The position numbers and the translations under genes are program-made. DNA of 64,000 nucleotides from Streptomyces iakyrus (lineage in GTDB: Bacteria > Actinomycetota > Actinomycetes > Streptomycetales > Streptomycetaceae). This document shows positions 1-7,671 of this stretch, piece by piece. The stretch covers positions 124,001 to 188,000 of the forward strand of contig NZ_JNXI01000003.1 in assembly GCF_000717055.1 (NCBI RefSeq), in the 5' to 3' direction. The notes under the pieces were generated by a model. The model saw only the letters and a program-made list of their open reading frames with translations, searched no databases and had not been told where the DNA came from. Numbering within the stretch: the stretch's first letter is position 1; every line of letters starts with the position of its first letter.

Positions 1-11
1 CGGGGGCGAAG

Positions 12-1115
12 GTGCGCCGGGGGGCGGGCGGGGTGGGTTCCAGTGGGGTGAGGGCCGTGTCCGGACCGGACGCGGACGGCGAGAGACGAATCGTTTCGGA
101 CGCGGCGGGTGTCGTGGTGCTGGGCACCTGCGCCGCCTGGTCCCTGATCACGGCGGCCGCGCACGACGGCAGGCCCGAGGGGGTTCTCCTGGCGGTGCTG
201 GCCGTGGCCGCGGGGTACGCCGCCGGGCGGATCGGCGGGGCGCTGCTGCCGGTCGGCGCGCCCTTCGCCGGGGCGCTGGCGGGCATCGCGCTGACGGTGG
301 CCGTTCCGCACCTCGCTCCGGGCCCGCAGATCGCCGCGCCCCTCGGTCACGCCGGGGGCACGGCCGCCGTCCTGACGCTGTCCGCCGGTGCCGCGTGCTG
401 TGCGGCCTGGTCCGCGCCGGTTCCGGCCGTTCGGTTCGCCCTGCGCCTGCTGGCCGCGGGCACCGCGGTGCTGGCGGCCGTGCTCGGCTCGGCCACCGGC
501 TTGGTGACCTGTCTCGCGGTGCTGGTGTGCTCTCTGGCCGCCGGCCGCACCCGTCACCGCGGTGCCGGGATGGCCCTGCTGGCGGTGGTCGCCGCGCTGG
601 TGACCGGTCTGGTCTGGGCGGTCGCCGCGCAGGCCGTACCGGGTGGGTTCCTGGCCGCTCTGGAGGGGCGGCTGACGCCGCACCGCGTGCGGCTGTGGCA
701 GGACGCATGGCATCTGCTGGGCGACGACGCCGCCCTGGGGGCCGGCCCCGGCCGTTTCGGGGAGCTGAGCACGACGTCCACCCAGTCGCTGCTGTCCGAC
801 GGCAAGCCCCACTCGGCACCCCTGCAGCAGGCGGCCGAACAAGGGGTCGTCGGCGTGGTCCTGCTCGCGGTGGCGTTCTGCTGGCTCCTGTACGCGCTGT
901 GGCGCGGCCCGCGCCCGACCCCGGTGGCGCTCACCGCGGGCGCGGCCCTGACGGCGCTCGCCGCCATCGCCGCGATCGGCAACGCGCTGAGCTTCACGGC
1001 GGTGTCGGTGGGGGCGGGCCTGCTGGCGGGCATGGCCACGGCGCGCCCTCTGGACCCGTCGAGCCGTACTCCGGAGGCACAGGCACGCGGAGCGGGACGC
1101 ACTCCCGCGTGGTGA
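12..1115 (+). CDS. O-antigen ligase-like (Wzy_C) membrane protein
   Basis: A polytopic inner-membrane protein of about 367 residues with many hydrophobic stretches from roughly residue 30 onward. The last third reads like the loop region of the O-antigen ligase/polymerase (Wzy_C) family: a hydrophilic stretch around residues 215-280 (LWQDAWHLLG, then GAGPGRFGEL, then PHSAPLQQAAEQG) followed by further membrane segments. Members join or polymerise polysaccharide units on lipid carriers, or ligate glycans in Gram-positives, so a role in surface glycan assembly is an inference. The frame stays open to the left edge, so the true start may lie outside the window; an internal GTG at 57 is another possibility. 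No clear operon partner is visible; the next gene is on the other strand. Confidence 0.6.
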   Translation: MRRGAGGVGSSGVRAVSGPDADGERRIVSDAAGVVVLGTCAAWSLITAAAHDGRPEGVLLAVLAVAAGYAAGRIGGALLPVGAPFAGALAGIALTVAVPHLAPGPQIAAPLGHAGGTAAVLTLSAGAACCAAWSAPVPAVRFALRLLAAGTAVLAAVLGSATGLVTCLAVLVCSLAAGRTRHRGAGMALLAVVAALVTGLVWAVAAQAVPGGFLAALEGRLTPHRVRLWQDAWHLLGDDAALGAGPGRFGELSTTSTQSLLSDGKPHSAPLQQAAEQGVVGVVLLAVAFCWLLYALWRGPRPTPVALTAGAALTALAAIAAIGNALSFTAVSVGAGLLAGMATARPLDPSSRTPEAQARGAGRTPAW

Positions 1116-1154
1116 CAGACGATGACCCTGGCCGCCGGCGGGTGACGGCCGGGC

Positions 1155-1709
1155 TCAGTGCGTGGGAGCGCCCGGCTTGGTCGGCCGCAGCCGTGCCTCG
1201 ATGACCCGTACGGCCGCCTCCGCGTCGTCCACGGTGATCGTGAAGGTGTGCCCGTCCCACAGCTCCAGCTCGACGCCCTCACCACGTCGTACGACCACCG
1301 CGGTGCCTTTCTCGGGCCGCCATCGGTATCCCCAGCCGCCCCAGTGGCGCGGGGTGACGTGGGAGATGTACGTGGCGCCGGCCACCTGGGAGAGCGGGAT
1401 GCGGCGGCGGGGGACGCCGATGTGGCCGCAGCGCACCTCCAGGTGCTCCTCGTCGACCCGCAGGGCGACGTGCACGAAGGCGAGTGTCCCGAAGAGGACC
1501 AGCAGCCCGGCGGCGATGCACCCGACGACGGCCATGACCAGCGGGGCGATGCCGGACGTCCACGCCGAGTCGACGGCCAGCTCGATGCCGAGCCCCATGC
1601 AGGCGGCACCCACGAGCGCCAGCAGCCACTGCACCCGGTTGGTGGCACGGCCGGTCCAGACGTCCGAGTGCGGGTGGGGGGCGTTCTCGCCGTGGCGGTG
1701 GTCCCTCAT
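1155..1709 (-). CDS. Small membrane protein with PH-like domain
   Basis: Predicted protein of 184 residues. Two transmembrane helices lie near residues 20-65 (LLALVGAACMG and AVVGCIAAGLLVLFGTLAF). They are followed by a soluble beta-rich domain (VALRVDEEHLEVRCGHIGVP, then a conserved RIPLSQVAGATY turn) that resembles bacterial PH-like domains, in which residues after the second helix form a barrel. The ATG at 1709 is chosen because the protein then begins with a short polar N-terminus ahead of the first helix; the frame is open further upstream. Function unknown. It lies convergent to the Wzy_C-like gene and separated by about 115 bases from the racemase-like gene on the same strand. Confidence 0.6.
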   Translation of the reverse strand: MRDHRHGENAPHPHSDVWTGRATNRVQWLLALVGAACMGLGIELAVDSAWTSGIAPLVMAVVGCIAAGLLVLFGTLAFVHVALRVDEEHLEVRCGHIGVPRRRIPLSQVAGATYISHVTPRHWGGWGYRWRPEKGTAVVVRRGEGVELELWDGHTFTITVDDAEAAVRVIEARLRPTKPGAPTH

Positions 1710-1825
1710 GTCTTTGAGGGTACTCAGATTTCGCACCGCAGCTACCTCGTGGCGGAGCGTGACTGCGCCGACCGGACGGCGGGCCCTGATCCGGCTCGCC
1801 GGTGACCTCCGGTGACGAATCCGGG

Positions 1826-2611
1826 TCAGCGGGCGGGCGTGACCGCCTGCATCAGGCGCCCTTCGGCGTACGCCAGGGCGGGGGCGGGCAGCGTGCCCTC
1901 GCGTCCGCTGAGCAGCACGGTGAGCGTGCCGTGCGGTGTGGCTCCCGGCGCGGGCTGCTCGCCGAGCCGGCGCAGGGCCTGGGCGGCCACGGCTCCCGCG
2001 GAGCCGTGCAGCACGAGGGGCGGGCGGCCGGGCCGCTGGACGGCGGTCCGGATGCGTTCGGCGACCAGTTCGTAGTGGGTGCAGCCGAGGACGACGGTGG
2101 TCACGTCGTCCGGGGTGAGGGCGGCGGCCGCGGTCACCGCCGCGTCGATCGCCGCCTCGTCCGCGTGCTCCACGGCCTCGGCGAGGCCCCAGCACGGCAC
2201 CTCGGTGACGGGCACGCCCCCGGCGAAGTCCCGGATCAGGCCCTGCTGGTAGGGGCTGCCGGTGGTGGCCGGGGTGGCCCAGATGGCGAGGTGCCCGCCG
2301 CCGGCCGCGGCCGGCTTGATCGCCGGGACGGTGCCGATGACCGGAAGTCCCGGTTCGAGGTGGGCGCGCAGGGCGGTGAGCGCGTGCACGGTCGCGGTGT
2401 TGCAGCCGACGATCAGGGCGTCGGGGCGGCGCGCGGCGGCGGCCTCGGCGACGGCCAGGGCACGCCGGGTGAGGTCCTGCGGGGTGCGCGGGCCCCACGG
2501 CATGCCGTCGGGGTCCAGGGAGAGCACGAGATCGGCGTCGGGGCGCAGCCGCCGTACCGCGGCGGTGGCCGCCAGCAGACCGATTCCGGAGTCCATGAGC
2601 GCGATCTTCAC
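1826..2611 (-). CDS. Glutamate racemase-like (Asp/Glu racemase family)
   Basis: A 261-residue cytoplasmic enzyme of the aspartate/glutamate racemase superfamily. It has the family's N-terminal DSG motif (D7-S8-G9) and both catalytic cysteine motifs, GCNTAT with Cys70 and GCTHYE with Cys177. These are the two acid/base residues that invert the alpha carbon in MurI. MurI makes D-glutamate for peptidoglycan. The overall divergence (DSGIGLL rather than DSGVGG, and a shortish middle region) leaves open a second, non-essential racemase or a lyase-like relative. The ATG at 2611 is 57 bases from the divergent glycosyltransferase start, so both probably share a small promoter region. Confidence 0.75.
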   Translation of the reverse strand: MKIALMDSGIGLLAATAAVRRLRPDADLVLSLDPDGMPWGPRTPQDLTRRALAVAEAAAARRPDALIVGCNTATVHALTALRAHLEPGLPVIGTVPAIKPAAAGGGHLAIWATPATTGSPYQQGLIRDFAGGVPVTEVPCWGLAEAVEHADEAAIDAAVTAAAALTPDDVTTVVLGCTHYELVAERIRTAVQRPGRPPLVLHGSAGAVAAQALRRLGEQPAPGATPHGTLTVLLSGREGTLPAPALAYAEGRLMQAVTPAR

Positions 2612-2668
2612 CCGATCACGATAGACGATGAGCCGTCCCGGGCAGGCCGGGTGGGGCAGACTGCGCGC

Positions 2669-3841
2669 GTGAGCGCCGTTGTGTGGACTGCCGCTGGATC
2701 ACTGCTCGCCTGGCTGTGGCTGCTGCTCTGCCAGGGCTTCTTCTGGCGCACCGACGTGCGGCTGCCTTCGCGCGCGGAGCCCGAGGAGTGGCCGTCGGTG
2801 TGCGTCGTCGTCCCGGCGCGCGACGAGGCGGCCGTACTGCCGGCCGCGCTGCCCTCGCTGCTCGCCCAGGACTATCCGGGGCGGGCGGAGATCTTCCTCG
2901 TCGACGACGGCAGTTCGGACGGCACCGGTGACCTGGCGCGCGAGCTGGCGCGCAGGCACGGTGGGCTGCCCCTGACCGTGGGTTCGCCGGGTGAGCCGCC
3001 GGCGGGCTGGACCGGCAAGCTGTGGGCGGTGCGCCACGGCCTCGGACTGGCACGCGCGCGTGAGCCCGAGTACGTCCTCCTGACGGACGCCGACATCGCC
3101 CATGCGCCGGACAGTCTGCGCGAGCTGGTGGCGGCGGCCCGTTCCGGTGGGTTCGACGTCGTCTCGCAGATGGCCCGGCTGCGGGTGGAGAGCGTCTGGG
3201 AGCGGTTCGTGGTGCCGGCGTTCGTCTACTTCTTCGCGCAGCTCTACCCCTTCCGGCGGATCGCCCGGGAAGGCCGGACGGCGGCCGCGGCCGGGGGCTG
3301 CGTCCTGCTGCGGGCGGAGGCCGCCGAGCGGGCGCGGATCCCGGAGTCGATCCGGCACGCCGTGATCGACGACGTGGCGCTCGCCCGGGCCGTGAAGGGG
3401 AGCGGCGGCCGGATCTGGCTGGGGCTCGCCGAGCGGGTGGACAGCGTGCGGCCGTATCCGCGGCTGCGCGACCTGTGGCGGATGGTGTCGCGCAGTGCCT
3501 ACGCCCAGCTTCGGCACAACCCCCCGCTGCTGGTTGGGACGGTCGCCGGGCTGGCGCTGGTGTATCTGGTCCCGCCCGTGGCCACCCTGGCGGGTCTGGT
3601 CGCCGGCCGTATGCCGGAGGCGGTCCTCGGCGGCCTCGCGTGGCTCGTCATGGCGGGGACGTACGTCCCGATGCTCCGCTACTACCGGCAGCCGCTGTGG
3701 CTCGCTCCCCTGCTGCCGTTCACCGCGTTCCTCTATCTCCTCATGACCGTCGACTCCGCGGTGCAGCACTACCGAGGACAGGGTGCGGCCTGGAAGGGCC
3801 GCACCTACACGCGCCCGGACGCCCTGCCCGACGAGGGCTGA
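2669..3841 (+). CDS. HpnB-type family 2 glycosyltransferase
   Basis: A membrane-anchored GT-A glycosyltransferase of 390 residues. A first transmembrane segment (residues 3-18) is followed by the GT2 core: SVCVVVPARDEA at about residue 40, then FLVDDGSSDGT, and TDAD as the metal-binding DxD-like motif. The stretch PPAGWTGKLWAV is characteristic of the hopene-associated HpnB family, as is the SRSAYAQLRHNP segment before the last three transmembrane helices. HpnB proteins are associated with hopanoid biosynthesis, but no other hopanoid gene (hpnC/D/E/F) is present here, so the substrate is not established. The GTG at 2669 was chosen because translation then starts just before the first hydrophobic segment. 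It is convergent with the TerD gene, 13 bases apart. Confidence 0.75.
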   Translation: MSAVVWTAAGSLLAWLWLLLCQGFFWRTDVRLPSRAEPEEWPSVCVVVPARDEAAVLPAALPSLLAQDYPGRAEIFLVDDGSSDGTGDLARELARRHGGLPLTVGSPGEPPAGWTGKLWAVRHGLGLARAREPEYVLLTDADIAHAPDSLRELVAAARSGGFDVVSQMARLRVESVWERFVVPAFVYFFAQLYPFRRIAREGRTAAAAGGCVLLRAEAAERARIPESIRHAVIDDVALARAVKGSGGRIWLGLAERVDSVRPYPRLRDLWRMVSRSAYAQLRHNPPLLVGTVAGLALVYLVPPVATLAGLVAGRMPEAVLGGLAWLVMAGTYVPMLRYYRQPLWLAPLLPFTAFLYLLMTVDSAVQHYRGQGAAWKGRTYTRPDALPDEG

Positions 3842-3854
3842 GAGCCGCCGGGGG

Positions 3855-5156
3855 TCACTTGCGGCCGGGGGTCCAGTTCATGCCCCAGCCGTAGGCGTGG
3901 TCGACGGTGCGCTGCGGGCTCACCCCGCGCTCGGGCACCAGGTAGCGCGCTTCGCGCTGGACGATCAGGTCGCCGCCGGTGTTGGTGATCAGGGCGAGCG
4001 CGCACACGAGTGAGGGGACGGTGCACTCGTCGAGGGAGAACTCGATCGGCGCCCCGTACTGCGGCTGGAGCGTGACCGACGCGTGGAGATCGGCGAAGGA
4101 ACGGGCGCCTTCGTAGATGGTGACGAAGACGAGGATGCGCCGGAAGGCGTTCTTGTGGTCGAGGTTGACGGTGAGGTTCTCCCCCGTCGACACGGCGCCG
4201 GTGCGGTCGTCGCCGTCGAGGTGGATGTACGGAGGCTGGTGCAGTGCGCCGAAGCTGTTGCCGAGCGCCTGCACGACGCCTTTGCTGCCGTCGTTGAGTT
4301 CGTACAGGGCGCACAGGTCGAGGTCGAGGTCGGAGTGCATCGCGGTCGGGCGCCCGAACTTGCTGCTCCACCCGGAGAACTGCTTGCGCACCTCCCAGTT
4401 GAGGTTGACGTGCAGCGCGCCGGAGGTGCCGCCCTGCTTGGTGAGCGAGACGGAGGGGGCGGCCTTGGTCAGCGTCACCTTGGTGAGGCGGACGGGCGCG
4501 GGCGGCGCGGCGGGCGGAGGCGGAGCGGCGGGCTGCGGCGTCGGCGGGGGCGTGTAGGCGGACGCGGCGGGCGGTGCGGCCGCGGCGGGCGCCGGAGCGA
4601 CGGCCGGGGCCGGCGCCGGGGCCGCCTGCTGCGGCTCGTCCACGGTGATCCCGTAGTCCGTGGCCAGTCCTTCGAGGCCGCTGCTGTAGCCCTGGCCGAC
4701 GGCGCGGAACTTCCAGGCGCCCTGGCGGCGGTAGAACTCGCCCAGCACGAAAGCGGTTTCGGTGGTGGCGCCCGGGTTGTCGAAGCGGGCCACCGGCGTG
4801 CCCTGGGCCGCGTCCTGGACCTCGATGTACAGGTCGGGGACGTGTCCGAACGTGCCGCCGTCGGCGGAGGCGGCGAGGACGACCGTCTCGATCGCGGGCT
4901 CCACACGCGCGAGGTCGACGAGGAGCGCGTCGGTCACCCGGCCGTCGGTGGTGCGCTTCCCCTCGTGGCGGATCGCGCCGGAGGAGTGCGCGGGCTGGTT
5001 GTAGAAGACGAAGTCCGCGTCCGAGCGGACCTTTCCGCTGACCAGCAGCAAAGCGGAGGCGTCGGCGTCGGGCACGCCCGCTCCGGCCCGCCACCCCAAT
5101 TCCACCCGCAAGGCCGCGGTGGGCACCGGAGTATTTGAACCTTTCAGCATTTGCAT
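3855..5156 (-). CDS. Double-TerD domain (tellurium-resistance family) protein
   Basis: A 433-residue protein with two TerD domains separated by a Pro/Ala linker at about residues 185-245. The first starts [12 protein letters not shown] and carries a typical [11 protein letters not shown] segment; the second has [13 protein letters not shown] and a [12 protein letters not shown] segment. TerD domains bind calcium, and ter proteins are linked to tellurite or oxidative stress tolerance and, in Streptomyces, to development. ATG 5156 is preferred over GTG 5168 because a GGGGGCGG ribosome-binding stretch lies just upstream of it and would be inside the longer form. It is divergent from the small Pro/Gln/Tyr-rich gene; the 292 bases between presumably hold both promoters. 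Confidence 0.85.
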   Translation of the reverse strand: MQMLKGSNTPVPTAALRVELGWRAGAGVPDADASALLLVSGKVRSDADFVFYNQPAHSSGAIRHEGKRTTDGRVTDALLVDLARVEPAIETVVLAASADGGTFGHVPDLYIEVQDAAQGTPVARFDNPGATTETAFVLGEFYRRQGAWKFRAVGQGYSSGLEGLATDYGITVDEPQQAAPAPAPAVAPAPAAAAPPAASAYTPPPTPQPAAPPPPAAPPAPVRLTKVTLTKAAPSVSLTKQGGTSGALHVNLNWEVRKQFSGWSSKFGRPTAMHSDLDLDLCALYELNDGSKGVVQALGNSFGALHQPPYIHLDGDDRTGAVSTGENLTVNLDHKNAFRRILVFVTIYEGARSFADLHASVTLQPQYGAPIEFSLDECTVPSLVCALALITNTGGDLIVQREARYLVPERGVSPQRTVDHAYGWGMNWTPGRK

Positions 5157-5448
5157 GTCCGCCCCCACTGCGTGTCACCGCGCCGGGGCCGTCCCGGCGG
5201 TCCGTCGACTTCCGTGCGCACAACCTAATTCCTCGCCGCGGTGAAGTCCCCTGCGTGGCCGCCCGGAGGACCGGCGGCCAACCCCCGGTAACCGGCCCGG
5301 AACTCGGCCTTTACACGATCAGGACCTCGTTCGGCGCCCCATTTTGCCGAGTTCGCTCGCATTGGGGATCCCGGGTCACTGCGGACACGGAAAACAACCC
5401 TCTTATCGGTCTCCCCAACCAGCACATCGTGGGCTTAACTTATGTGCC

Positions 5449-5877
5449 ATGACCTCCCCCCGCTCCACCTATGGCGGCGGCTACTACTCCGCCTCCTTCC
5501 CGGACACCCCGATCTACGACAAGCTCGTCGCCGAGCGGGGCACCCCGCAGATCGCACCGATCCGGGTCCCCGCTCAGTACGACATGCCGGGCAGCAGCCT
5601 GCCCGCCCTCCCGTCGGCGCTGCCCGCCCTGCCGGCAGCCCCCTCCCAGTCCGCCTACGGCTATCCGCAGGCGCAGCAGCCCTCACCGCTGCAGCAGGCG
5701 CCCGCGGCGTACATCCCGCAGCAGGCCTCCGCTCCGCGCGGCTACCCCGGCCCCCAGCCGCAGCAGCCGCGTCCGGCCGCACCCGCGGGCTACGAGGCGA
5801 TGCGCCCCGCGGCTCCCCGGCCGGCCCCGGCTCCCTACCAGGACCCGTACAACAACCAGCAGTACCGCGGGTACTGA
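5449..5877 (+). CDS. Streptomyces-type Pro/Gln/Tyr-rich small protein (DUF6643-like)
   Basis: A 142-residue protein. The N-terminus (TYGGGYYSASFPDTPIYDK, then LVAERGTPQIAPIRVPAQYD) is the conserved block I associate with DUF6643 proteins of Streptomyces. The rest is low-complexity, made of Pro, Ala, Gln and Tyr, ending NNQQYRGY. There is no signal peptide or membrane segment. The composition suggests an intrinsically disordered cytoplasmic protein. Function unknown. The ATG at 5449 is the only start that keeps the conserved N-terminus; longer starts in the same frame have no support. It is followed 44 bases later by the MOSC gene on the same strand. Confidence 0.7.
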   Translation: MTSPRSTYGGGYYSASFPDTPIYDKLVAERGTPQIAPIRVPAQYDMPGSSLPALPSALPALPAAPSQSAYGYPQAQQPSPLQQAPAAYIPQQASAPRGYPGPQPQQPRPAAPAGYEAMRPAAPRPAPAPYQDPYNNQQYRGY

Positions 5878-5921
5878 GCAACCCTCCGGGGGCTGTCGGT
5901 GCCTGCTGGCACGATGGCCCC

Positions 5922-6749
5922 ATGGGGAACGCTCACCTGCACTCGATTCACATCCATCCGGTCAAGGCGGTCCGCGGCCTGGCGCCCCTGGAGGCCGTCG
6001 TGGAGCCCTGGGGCCTGGCCGGAGACCGGCGCTGGGTGCTGATCGACGACGGGGGAAAGGTCGTCACGCAGCGCCGGCAGCCGCGCCTCGCACTCGTCGC
6101 CGCCGAGCTTCGGCCCGGTGGCGGCGTCCGGCTGTCCACGCCCGGCATGCCGCCCTTGGTGGTGCCTGTTCCCCGGCCCGTCACGACCGTGCCGGTGGAG
6201 ATCTTCCGCGACAAGGCCGAGGCGGTCCCGGCCGAGGACGAGGCCGCGCACGCCTGGGTCAGCTCCTGCCTCGGCTTCGGCGCGCGCCTGGTGTACATGG
6301 ACGACCCGGCCACCCGCCGCCCCCTCGCCCCGGAGTACGCGCGGCCCGGTGAGACCGTCTCCTTCGCCGACGGCTTTCCGCTGCTGCTCGCCACGACGGC
6401 GTCACTCGACGCCCTCAACTCCCTGATCGTGCAGGGCGAGCACGCCGGCGAGGGCCCGCTGCCCATGAACCGCTTCCGGCCGAACGTGGTCGTGGCGGGC
6501 ACCTCCGCCTGGGCCGAGGACGACTGGTCGCGCATCGCCGTCGGAGAGGTGCCCTTCCGCGTGGCCAAGCCCTGCGGCCGGTGCGTGGTGACCACCACCG
6601 ACCAGGGCACCGGTGAGCGTGGCCACGAGCCCCTCTTCAGCCTGGGCCGCCACCGCCGCCTCGGCGGCAAGCTGGTCTTCGGTCAGAACCTGGTGCCGCT
6701 GTCCCGCGGCACGATCCGGATCGGAGACCCGGTCACGATCCTCGAATAG
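5922..6749 (+). CDS. MOSC domain-containing protein
   Basis: A 275-residue protein with an MOSC_N beta-barrel domain (residues 1-120, starting IHIHPVKAVRGL) and a C-terminal MOSC domain. The conserved cysteine region is KPCGRCVVTT, with Cys218 and Cys221 in the position where mARC- and YiiM-type proteins bind the molybdenum cofactor. The following TDQGTGERG turn is also typical. The family includes N-hydroxylated-compound reductases that need an electron-donor partner; none is encoded next to it. The start ATG at 5922 gives the canonical N-terminus. Probably a Moco-dependent N-reductase-like enzyme, with substrate unknown. Confidence 0.85.
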   Translation: MGNAHLHSIHIHPVKAVRGLAPLEAVVEPWGLAGDRRWVLIDDGGKVVTQRRQPRLALVAAELRPGGGVRLSTPGMPPLVVPVPRPVTTVPVEIFRDKAEAVPAEDEAAHAWVSSCLGFGARLVYMDDPATRRPLAPEYARPGETVSFADGFPLLLATTASLDALNSLIVQGEHAGEGPLPMNRFRPNVVVAGTSAWAEDDWSRIAVGEVPFRVAKPCGRCVVTTTDQGTGERGHEPLFSLGRHRRLGGKLVFGQNLVPLSRGTIRIGDPVTILE

Positions 6750-6911
6750 CTCTTCGGGCGGAGCGGGAACCGCGCCGCGGGCCCGGGCGTTGGCCTGTAT
6801 GAGAAATTCATGAGAGACCCCGGGGGGAGTGATGTCGCTCTCTCTTCGCCGGGTCCATGCGTGGGCGGCTCCGCCGGGGGAGTATCACGGAGCGGGAAGG
6901 GGGTGCGGGCG

Positions 6912-7517
6912 GTGCGAGCGATCAGCGGAATCTGGCGCTGGCGGCGCAATCCGCTGTGCCGCGCGACCGACCTGGCCGAGGCCTGGGTGGCGCTGGCCGC
7001 CCTGCTGCTGATCCTGCTGGCCGCCCCGGTGGCCGGCTCGCTCGTCGGGGACACGGCGGAGGACGCCCTGCAGCGCTCCGTCCGGGCGCAGCACGAGGCG
7101 CGTCATCCGGTGACGGCCACCGTGGTCCGCAAGCTGGACCGCTCCCCGCTGGACGCCGACCCGGAGACCTCGTCGGGCAGGGATCTGCGCACCCGCGTCC
7201 TCGCCGGCTGGACCGCGCCGGACGGCACCCCGCACCAGGGCCCCGTCCTGGCGAGCCTCAAGGACCCCCGGCAGGGCGACGAGTTCCGGATATGGACCGA
7301 CCGGCACGGCCGGATGGTGGCCCGCCCGCTCGACTCCGCGACGGCCTCGACGCACGCGGTCCTCGCCGGCTTCGGCGCCGCCCTGGCGACGGGCGGTCTC
7401 ATCGAGGCCGGCAGACGGCTGATCGTCTGGCGCATGGTCCGCCGCCGGTACGCCCGTTGGGACCAGGCATGGGACAAGGCGGGCCCGGACTGGGGCAGGA
7501 CGGGCACCGGCAGCTGA
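6912..7517 (+). CDS. Rv1733c-like two-helix membrane protein
   Basis: A 201-residue protein with the arrangement of the actinobacterial Rv1733c family: a short basic N-terminus (IWRWRRNPLCR), a first transmembrane helix at about residues 25-45 (LAALLLILLAAPVAGSLVG), an external domain of about 100 residues, and a second helix near residue 160 followed by a basic tail (WRMVRRRYARWDQAWD). Function of the family is unknown. The GTG at 6912 is supported by a GGGAAGGGGG ribosome-binding stretch nine bases upstream. An ATG at 6810 in the same frame would add a poorly conserved extension and is not favoured. Confidence 0.75.
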   Translation: MRAISGIWRWRRNPLCRATDLAEAWVALAALLLILLAAPVAGSLVGDTAEDALQRSVRAQHEARHPVTATVVRKLDRSPLDADPETSSGRDLRTRVLAGWTAPDGTPHQGPVLASLKDPRQGDEFRIWTDRHGRMVARPLDSATASTHAVLAGFGAALATGGLIEAGRRLIVWRMVRRRYARWDQAWDKAGPDWGRTGTGS

Positions 7518-7671
7518 CGGCCTTCCGGCTCTGGTCAACCCACCACCCGCGCGCACGCTACGGTGGTCCGGCCGAACCGTTCGGCACAACCCGCGCGCGA
7601 GCGAGCCCCAGGGACGCGCCCCGAGGGCGGACGAGCCATCAGTACGACCGAGGTGGGGGCACGGCTACACC

